NCBI GenBank assembly: GCA_023634235.1 | Contig: JAMKCF010000021.1 | Location: 11,605,764 to 11,669,763 of the forward strand | DNA: 64,000 nucleotides | Source of the DNA: Pisaster brevispinus | Lineage: Eukaryota; Echinodermata; Asteroidea; Forcipulatida; Asteriidae | Direction of reading: 5' to 3' | Shown here: positions 57,001-64,000 of the stretch, piece by piece | How the letters are laid out: the number at the start of each line of letters is the position of its first letter | Numbering within the stretch: position 1 is the stretch's first letter | Position numbers and translations under genes: made by a program | Notes under the pieces: generated by a model | Databases searched by the model: none | Seen by the model: only the letters and a program-made list of their open reading frames with translations | What the model was told of the DNA's origin: nothing

Positions 57001-60000
57001 AAGACCTGCCTTTACTAAGGACAGACCAGCCGGCGACGCTTACGGGGCTGCAGACAGTCTGCTAGGGAGCCTAAGAGAGGGTGGTCCACAGCACCACGTA
57101 CACACCCATCATCATTACCATCCTCCAGGTAATTGAGTGAAACTACAAGTCAGAAGGAGACACCATGTAGGGTTGGGACGTTTAACTTTTTTAATGGGAG
57201 GGTACACCTTTGGTAATTACTCCAAAAATTAATGACCATAAAAACCTACTTGGTAAGAAGCTCTGCAGCTGTTGATAACGTATAATATTTTGAGAAACGA
57301 TTTCTTTCAAAGGAATATGGTTTTAGAGAGAGGGATTAAAAAACTCTTCAATCTGACAAGCCTTTCTCTTTGATGCGAATTAAGTGTCTTTATCAACGAT
57401 TTACACAATTTCACTGACAAGACAACATGACATAATGATGTTGAACCACGGAGCAATAAAGTAGACCTACTTATTAAATATTTGCAGCTAAACAGAAAGT
57501 GAATACTAAAATTAAAAGAAAATGAATGCAGAAAGTGAATACTGAAATTAAAAGAAAGTGAATGCAGAAAGTGAATACTGAAATTGAAAGAAAGTGAATG
57601 CAGAAAGTGAATACTGAAATTGAAAGAAAGTGAATACAGAAAGTGAATACTGAAATTTTAAGAAAGTGAAAACTGAAATTGAAAGAAAGTGAATACTGAA
57701 AGTGAATACTGTAATTGAAAGAAAGTGAATACTGAAAGTGAATACTGAAATTCTGACGGAAAAAACCTTGCTGATGTAACGCATTTTAAGACCCGACCCT
57801 TGTCCATCACACTTAAACTCGCCTATAGTCAGCTTAGATTTTGTCGTCTTGATAACTTCCTTATTGCATTTGTTCCCACCAGTGAGCAGGAAGCCCTCCA
57901 CCAGCACAGTTCCCCCAAAGTCTCCCCCGCATGCCACCCTCTCGAGACCCCCAGCATCTGGGGGGATCTCATCAGCGGGCAGCTCTCCATCAAGGGGAAT
58001 CGGCGAGAGAGAACAGTACAGAGGTGAACGTCTTTTGATTCCTGAAATATCTCGTGTATTTCTTTACAAATATTATTTAAATTCTTCAGAACAGTGTTCA
58101 CTTAAAAAAATAGTCTCATTATTGTTACTTTTTATTGTTGGTTTTGAGAAATAATTCAATTTCAACTGCAATTTTCTCCAAACCCAGAATTTTGGCTGTG
58201 AAGTACATACATCACTGTCTAAAAACGGGGACCAAATGTTGGTGTTCATAAACTGACTAACAGCTCAACTTAACTGAGTACAAACATAAGACATTAAGTT
58301 CAGCAGGCCCACAATTGTTATATTGTGTATAATTAATGTTTGTAACTTGGTTATATGTCACTTTGCAAATCAAACCGATTCACTATTTGTTTTTGGTCAA
58401 AACATTTTGCCTGGTTGGGCCCAAATATCAGTTAGACAGAAACTTGTGTAAAAATTGTCTACATAATACTTCTTTGTCTATGTTATCTCCTCAGGTGGTT
58501 CTTTGTGGGATAAACGTCTTGCAGCCCAGGATACAGACCTCCCCACCTCATCTGACTACAGACTGAGGCAGCGTTACCCAGCCACCCTGCACTCCACCTA
58601 CCCCGCTCCATCTCAGCGTAGACCCACAAGCAGTGCCTCTCTCAGGGGTGCCACATCCTCCTCGCAGGCGCACCCACCTTCTAGACAACAAGGCAATGTC
58701 TTCATGGATGATGCTGAGGAGGTTCGGAGAAGGAGCCCTCCAAGACGAGAAGAGGTAAGAGGCATGTCCTGGCTGAGCGGTCAAACTCACAGGACTCAAG
58801 CTCTGGTGTTTCTGACCAGCAGAATGTGGGTTCGGGTCCTGGTCATGACACTTGTGTCCTTAAGCAAGACACTTAACCATTATTGCTTTGACCTTTGGAT
58901 GGGACGTAAATCCGTAGGTCATGTGTGTTGTGTAATGCACGTAAAAGAACCCAATGACACTTATCGCAAGGAGAAGGGGCTTGCCCCGGCGTTTCTGGTA
59001 ATGGCTGCCAGGCCTGGGCTACTAGTGATATTTACTACCCGATTTGTCACGCTTCAAATAGTCGCGACTATGACACTAGTGGCGACTATTTTTTATTTCC
59101 CAAGATGCATTGCGGTATTTTTTTTCTCCGCAGGCGTAAGATGGTAAAATTCACGCTGAAATGTGAAGTATGCACTTTGATGGGCGCCATTGCAGTAAGC
59201 AACTCTTTTGATGCACAAAGCGGACAGTGACAATTTCTAAATAAATAACAAGATATTAGCTTGGCAAATCTTACGCCTTACGGCACAAGACAGCTAGCTA
59301 TAAACTATAGACTATAAAGATGATGTCACATTTCAACTTTATGGTCTGCACATTTTTTAACGGAGCTTTTTTTAGTTCATTCCTAAGATATTCAATCAAA
59401 CCAACAGTGAATCTGACCTTTTGACTTGGCGCAGAAATTCCTCTTTGAAGCGATCAAATCCATTTGCTTTTGATGTTCGATGACGTCACGTTTTCAATTT
59501 ATGCATTTCAAAAGAGTATAAATAAAATGCCATTTTTACACCATTTTAATGTGAGTCTTGAGACTTGTAATTTTTCCCCCTCCTTCATGAGGACTCTCTC
59601 AAAATTGAGTGCATCACAAAACTCAATTTGACTCTGGAGCCCCTATTTAACAGAGTTCAAAGCATTGTCAAACCACAGTATCACATCATTGTGAATCTTA
59701 GGAGCCCATCTTACCGCCCCGGCCAAGGCGAGTGGCTTTTGAAGACGATGTCAGAGACAGTTCACACAGATCCTTCTTTCGGGAGATCCTCGGCCCTTAC
59801 ACATCTCATGACAGGTAAGTTTTTCTAGAACCCCCCCCCCCCCAATCTCCTCAACTTTCTAACATCACTCGTTTGTTTCAAGTAATATTCCAACTGTGTT
59901 AGTCACAAATTTGAGGCTCTGGGAAATTTTCCATTGAAGAACAAATGCAGTGAATGAATAGCAAGCAAAGTTAGCTTTGGATTAAAATAAACAGAAAAAG

Positions 60001-63000
60001 TTGTTACAAGCATACCCTAAAAGAAAACAATTTTTCCCTCAAAACAGGGTCGGAGATAAAAAATAATTTGTTTAATTGACATTTTTAATAATACTCCCTC
60101 GTCAACAGACATGAAAGCAGTGATAGCGAACAAGACTCGGATATCGACGTGTTATCTCAGTGCAGTGACAGTGCTGTTGATTACCAGCGGCTGGGTACCA
60201 TCCACGATGACCCAGGATACCTTCTCCGGAGAAGCACCAGGGACCAACCCAGCCAGGAACCAAGCAGCAGACCCTACGATCTTAGACCGCGCAGTCAGCG
60301 CTCAAAAACAGCGACGCAGCGGCGACACCCTCCGCAGAGACCCAAGAGTGTGCTCCTGCCCGTACCAAGTTCTCGCAGTCACAGAGTGAGATTTGAGGAG
60401 GCTCTTGAGGCAGACGCTACCGGTCCGATGGGAAGAATCCGTAAGAAACTCAACAAGGAGAACAGAAATCAATCCAGACAGAAGGAGGTACAGAACTTCT
60501 CATTCCTGTTGTTACAACTCAGTATGGCTCAAATGTTTTGAGGAAGTCACACTATGCGTTTGTTTGTACATGCAGAGCGTGAAATTAGACCAAAAACACG
60601 CTCAGACAAAATGCAATAACACAATCTATTTTGTTCTGTCGCTCCCAGGTTTTGATCTGCCTGAAGTAAAATGAATGTTGAGTCATTACTTGCACTTTAT
60701 ATCAGACCAATTGTCACCACATGGTTTTTAAAAACTTGTTACCGTTCACTCAATGACATGATGAAGATGCAGGTCAATTTCTGCATGCCACATTCAGAAA
60801 CACCCCCAGACAGTTTATCCATTCTGATTTGTCGAGAGGAGATCACATGGCCGTGTTTAAAAGCGCGATATAAACAAGTTGAGGAGTGTTATTAAAATTA
60901 TGTGCGTGACGTGCAAGCTTACTTGCGTGGGTGCTATTTTACTCATTATGCACAAATAAGTATCAGTTAGTTCAATAAGTAAATCAGATCAATACTTTTG
61001 TAACCAAATATTATAATTTTCAAATGTTAAGATACACATGTATCAGAAATAATGGGATTTTGGTCAGGTTGGCTGGTTGGTCATGTTGAGTTTGAGGGCA
61101 GGCTACAGCGGTATTACAACTGCCAGTCATTCTTCACACATAACTCCTGTTCTGCAACACCTCCACTCGCTTCCGATTAAACTTAGAATCATGTACAAAC
61201 TCATGGCACAACATCTCCCCCCGGTATCCATGCTACTAGCTCCTCACCACACCAGTCGTTGTTGGTCTCCGGTCAGCAAATCAACAATTTCTTGCTGTGC
61301 CGAGACCGTACGGATCTTTGGGGATAGATCTTTTCATGTACATCTACCTTAGTCGCGGGCCTAGGGGATGGCCTTGCTTGGGTGCCGGGCGAGCCCTCAG
61401 GGAGGTTGGCAAAGTCTGGTGTAGCTGCCCCTCGCCTGTGGAACAGTTTTCCCCCAATATTCAATCTAGCACATCTTTCAGCTCGTTCAAAATGGCTCTC
61501 AAAACTCATCACTACAATTTAACCTACATTACCAGAAAATAATTTCTCCTGCTTGTCAGACCGTACAGCACATGTAGTATACTGCTTTTTGTTAATCTGT
61601 TTTGTAGCACCTTTTATTAGGTGGATGTGTGCGCTTCACACGTATTCATTAGTATTATGTTTACAGCTTTTTTTTTCAATTGTCGACTCTTTCCTTTCTC
61701 AGGTTCTTCGTTACGTCTATGAAAGCAATCTCCAAGAAGCCAAGAGTGGACTGCAGAAGCAGATGAGTAGAAATAAGAGAGTCTTAGATAAACAAGTAAG
61801 TAGCAATTGATGCAGAATGTCCTCGCAGGACAGTCTCAAAAAGTTTTACCTTTTTTTTATAGAGGGCGCTGTTCTGCGGCGACCAGTTGACTTGCTCACT
61901 TGTCATGAGCATGCTCGACAGAGCAAGTTTCCTCTTTGTGGACAATAAAACCGAATATAATTTCATGCTAGAGAGAGCATAGCTCCAAACTTAGACTGGA
62001 CTGCAAGCCCGAGGCCAGTGATTTTAGCGTTGGGTCAGTAAATTTGCAACTGATGTCCCCGAGTGTTTTACAGTGTGGTGCCAATTCTAGGCGATTTCTA
62101 CAAGCAATTTGACTTCCAAAATGACAAGCGTGGCAGGCAAAAGCGGCTCGTGACAATGAGGCAAGAGGTCATTTCACTCATGTGACGATTACATTTTTTA
62201 ATTTTTTATTCAGCTTTTCAGATGTGTACGCAATCATGAAACTTTTGAATCTCTTTGCAGGACGCTGAATACAAGAAGGTTTTCAGCGGTCCCAAGACAA
62301 GCAAGTACCAGCCAGCCAATAAATACAGTAGTAAGTCTAAATGTAAACCGACAATTGAATGGAGTATTCCCCTCGAAAATTGTTGTTTGTTTTTTTTCCA
62401 AGAAAAAGCATTCCCTATTCACAATGCATGTTAAAGAGGAAGGGAAATGATCAAGTCATTTTCGTGATGTACTCATTTTCCAATAGATTGAGTCCTCATG
62501 TGAGTGGGGGAAAAATTATACATCTCTAACTTCACGTTAAAATGGTGTAAATTGCCATTGCATGCAATACTCTTCCAGTGCAAAATTTGTCAACATCCAA
62601 AACATCTGATGACATCATTCTAAGAAAAATGGCTCATAACTGACTTTCGATAATTGAAAAATTTCTCCTTGGGATGTAAAGATCCATTTAGTTGCTGAAA
62701 TCCAATGACGTTATGTTTCAAATTTTGCTCAGAAAAAGTCCGGTATGAATCAAAACATCCCCGTACAAAAAATGTAGAGACCCGTGTAGAGATAACATTT
62801 TCCTTTGTGACAGTAACTCCTCAAGTCGGGCTATGTCCCGTAGCCTTAAATCTCAGGGGTCTTCCTCAGGATTCTCGCTGTTGTTCTAATTATTGTCAGG
62901 CCTCGAAATAACCCACAGCACCCACAGCATTTGCTGTGGTGCCCTGTGCTTTTGCTGTGGTGCCCTTTGTAAAGTTCCAATACAAATTTACATTTTCCTC

Positions 63001-63503
63001 ATAGTGTGCCCCTTGCCAGAGGGAAATTGCTGTGTCCCTTTAAGAGCGAAGTTCAAGGCCTGTATTGTTATTATTGTCTATGGTGTGTGTCTTGTGTCAG
63101 TGTAGCTATTGACATGTTCTTTGTTTGTCTGTCCTCTTTGGGTGTTTGTTTGTTTGTTTGGCTGTTTACTACAAGGTTTCCGTTTATCAAAACAGCCCCA
63201 TGCCACTTATTAGATTCATCTGGGTTCTTGAATGTCTATTTTGTTTACTCCTTAATTACATTTAATTGTCATTATTTCTCATAAAAGTATGGAAATAAAT
63301 GTGTATCTGAATTGAATTGTTAATATCAATGTGGATCTTACCATTGCAAAGTTCCTAATCAATATTTGACACTGGCCTCTGTGTCGTCACTCTTACAGCC
63401 AAGGTAGCAACAGACAGGCTTTCCCGCTCTAGATCCAAGGCTCCAAGCTCCAAACGCAAGAGAAGTGCCTCATCAAGTCCCACCATGCACCGGCACAAGA
63501 GAT
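51001..63503 (+). CDS. CEP95: Centrosomal protein of 95 kDa (CEP95/CCDC45), 3' end outside the window
   Basis: A centrosome and spindle-pole protein. Exons: 51001-51052 (exon from 50971), 51808-51933, 52704-52931, 53604-53736, 54579-54730, 55877-56061, 56891-57128, 57883-58023, 58495-58754, 59702-59814, 60109-60487, 61703-61795, 62261-62330, 63399-63503. All GT-AG, all phases agree, 758 codons so far. Residues about 18-135 form the conserved N-terminal calponin-homology-like domain (ANELLKRVNLPP, CTSSIFVALCEGILGD, EIHNVQVVVDHLAD, DLSHINGRAVIEGD, VQYLLEILLGVMDY), the basis of the naming. The rest is a long Ser/Pro/Arg-rich, probably disordered region with a His cluster (HHVHTHHHYH, about 360) and two similar short motifs, RVAFEDD and RVRFEEALEAD. 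The C-terminal coiled coils expected in the family have not started, so more exons follow beyond 64000. Confidence 0.92.
51412..51567 (+). mobile_element. CAGGCCT-family MITE, diverged copy
   Basis: It runs from CACCTGGAATTTCATC to GTGATTCCAGGCATG, with AAAAGTCTATGGGAAATTTT and GGCAACAGAGGCAGTGGCCT inside, as in the 39419 copy. First base positions are diverged and no target duplication is visible. CEP95 intron 2. Confidence 0.75.
52181..52212. repeat. Perfect 11-bp stem inverted repeat
   Basis: CATTCCATTAA and TTAATGGAATG around a 10-base loop, in CEP95 intron 3. An 18-bp hairpin with one mismatch (TTACCATCACT arms) lies at about 52332-52378. Confidence 0.85.
54264..54312. repeat. Perfect 15-bp stem inverted repeat
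   Basis: TGGACTGTTCCATTT (54264-54278) and AAATGGAACAGTCCA (54298-54312) with a 19-base loop, in CEP95 intron 5 region. Confidence 0.9.
54780..55030 (+). mobile_element. LINE 3' fragment, second copy
   Basis: One frame reads RCRTENHSNSFFPCTAFLWN-SLPGACFPPSYNL, the same CR1/L2-like ORF2 end as at 47440. It is followed by the shared TTTTAGCCTTGTT tail. Truncated and frameshifted. Confidence 0.75.
55075..55325 (+). mobile_element. SINE-like repeat copy
   Basis: GTGTGGGTTCAGGTCCCGGG (B box), CACTTGTGTCCTTGAGTAAG, ACACTCAACC, then GATGCACGTTAAGGACTC. Same order as 31735 and 58770. CEP95 intron 5. Confidence 0.8.
56068..56175. repeat. TTCTTGG heptamer microsatellite
   Basis: About 15 tandem TTCTTGG units with a few TTTTTGG and TCCTTGG variants. 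It begins about 6 bases after the donor of CEP95 exon 6 (56062). Confidence 0.97.
56814..56901 (+). repeat. CEP95: 44-bp tandem duplication of the CEP95 exon 7 acceptor
   Basis: Two identical or nearly identical units (56814-56857 and 56858-56901), each with a TTTGTTTGTTATAG acceptor and the first bases of exon 7, GATTTGTCTGG. The real exon starts at 56891. Using the upstream acceptor would add 44 bases and shift the frame. Confidence 0.95.
57189..57375 (-). mobile_element. TTAA-type MITE, reversed partial copy
   Basis: It starts TTAATGGGAGGGTACACCTT, then TTGGTAATTACTCC, AATGACCATAAAAACCTACT, AGCTGTTGATAACG and AGAGAGAGGG, matching the 17754 family in reverse. CEP95 intron 7. Confidence 0.75.
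57495..57752. repeat. 36-bp degenerate minisatellite
   Basis: About seven units of GCAGAAAGTGAATACTGAAA with TTGAAAGAAAGTGAAT, the later ones shortened. It is open on the minus strand only because it lacks stops. CEP95 intron 7. Confidence 0.95.
58770..59010 (+). mobile_element. SINE-like repeat copy, best preserved
   Basis: GTGGGTTCGGGTCCTGGTCA (B box), GACACTTGTGTCCTTAAGCA, AGACACTTAACCATTATTGC, GGATGGGACGTAAATCCGTA, GGTC and GTAATGCACGTAAAAGAACC. It begins 16 bp after the donor of CEP95 exon 9. Confidence 0.85.
59316..59650 (+). mobile_element. Dispersed repeat of about 340 bp ending GGAGCCCCTATTTAA
   Basis: Same block order as 45225-45592 (TGGTCTGCACATTTT, ATTCAATCAAACC, AGAAATTCCTCTTTGAAG, CATTTTTACACCATTTTAAT, GTGCATCACAAAACTCAATT). 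It ends about 50 bp before CEP95 exon 10. Confidence 0.85.
61077..61545 (+). mobile_element. LINE ORF2 C-terminal fragment (CR1/L2-like)
   Basis: One frame reads HITPVLQHLHSLPIKLRIMY-KLMAQ, a diagnostic phrase downstream of the reverse transcriptase domain. A later frame reads SPVEQFSPNIQSSTSFSSFK-MALKTH, the usual C-terminal end. A frameshift and stops separate them. It is a dead fragment in CEP95 intron 11. Confidence 0.8.
62436..62715 (-). mobile_element. Reversed copy of the GGGGCTCC-ended repeat
   Basis: In reverse it matches 45225: GTTAAAGAGGAAGGG end, TTCCAATAGATTGAG, TAAAATGGTGTAAATTGCC, GAAAAATTTCTCCTTGG, and a CCAATGACGTTATG block. CEP95 intron 13. Confidence 0.75.
62897..63062 (+). 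mobile_element. CAGGCCT-ended MITE with 6-bp target duplication
   Basis: 166 bp, ends CAGGCCTCGAAATAACC and GTTCAAGGCCTG, flanked by TATTGT on both sides (62891-62896 and 63063-63068). The interior has two GCTGTGGTGCCCT units. Confidence 0.93.
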
Positions 63504-64000
63504 GTAAGTACCAAGACAATTTAACGTTTTGTTCTTTTAGCCCTGATGCAGCTATTACATCAATCAACCCTCTTGTTACAGGATTCTTTTAACATAAACA
63601 ACCATAAAGTGTATTTCACAGATTAGCAGGGAATTTTTTGCTTGTGCCCTTGTGTACACCATTTTACTGGGCATTCTTCCCTTACACAGATAGCGTAGAA
63701 AATGGGTGCAGGGCGGAATTTTACACTGAACTGGAGCCTGAGGCCAGTGATTTTAGCATCAGGCCAGTAAACTCACGACCTGACAAGTCGGACTGTCTTG
63801 TGTTGTACAATTGAGTAATATTAAAAGGCCTGCCTCACTGTGTGGTATCTTTAAATTAAAGAAATTATGTTCAACTGTTAACATTGAGTTCGAGTCTGGT
63901 AAAATCTTTTACTTCTTTGTTGAGCATCAAAGTATACTTACCCAAAAGACAAGATCAATCTTCGCTCTTAGGGATCGTTCAAAGGAAAACAGTTTACTTG
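63504..64000. other. CEP95: CEP95 intron to window end
   Basis: Starts with the donor GTAAGT at 63504. No further exon or repeat was recognised before the window ends. The words GAGGCCAGTGATTTTAGCAT also occur near 62012. Confidence 0.6.

Noticed and set aside
57495..57937. 129-codon minus-strand frame with repeated FTFSIHFLSI
   Set aside because: A translation of the 36-bp minisatellite that lacks stop codons by chance.
58503..59147. 214-codon frame as an extension of CEP95
   Set aside because: It starts in the wrong frame for exon 9, reads through the donor at 58755 and continues into the SINE copy.
61077..61545. An intact LINE protein
   Set aside because: Only the C-terminal part is present, split by a frameshift and stops, with no reverse transcriptase core.

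Overview
This is a window of animal nuclear DNA, not bacterial. It is AT-rich, its genes are split into small exons with GT-AG introns, and it is full of short inverted-repeat transposons, tRNA-like repeats and LINE tails. The protein sequences and the repeat types suggest a marine invertebrate deuterostome, with an echinoderm as my best guess. The species cannot be fixed from the sequence alone.

Layout. (1) 56-6502, minus strand: an organic-anion-transporter (OATP/SLCO) gene. Seven coding exons were placed from start codon to stop codon with matching phases, and one short exon near the 3' end could not be found. (2) About 6.5-25.7 kb: a gene-poor stretch with no exon I can support. It is occupied by non-autonomous DNA transposons, minisatellites and a perfect 25-bp hairpin. 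(3) 25970-42154, plus strand: the complete EIF3D gene, 15 exons and 557 codons, with a 3' UTR to about 43.83 kb. (4) 44430-48215, minus strand: a complete 249-codon, five-exon gene for a conserved uncharacterised protein with a helix-hairpin-helix-like segment and a basic tail. Its 3' end meets the EIF3D 3' end within about 50 bp. (5) 49.38 kb to beyond the window end, plus strand: a CEP95 centrosomal protein gene. One non-coding and 14 coding exons (758 codons) are visible, and the C-terminal part lies outside. Genes 4 and 5 diverge from a compact shared promoter near 49.2-49.4 kb.

The genes are ordinary housekeeping or transport genes and do not form a pathway. The unusual content is structural. 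Three separate tandem duplications copy a splice acceptor (SLCO last exon, EIF3D exon 2, CEP95 exon 7), and in each the exon-proximal copy stays intact. A 1.1-kb fold-back element with CTCGGCACC arrays lies in EIF3D intron 1. One MITE family begins CAGGCCT and has clean 6-bp target duplications in three copies. A TTAA-flanked MITE family is densely clustered. A dispersed repeat carries a hairpin like the histone mRNA 3' stem-loop. No convincing new enzymatic, immune or defence system was found.
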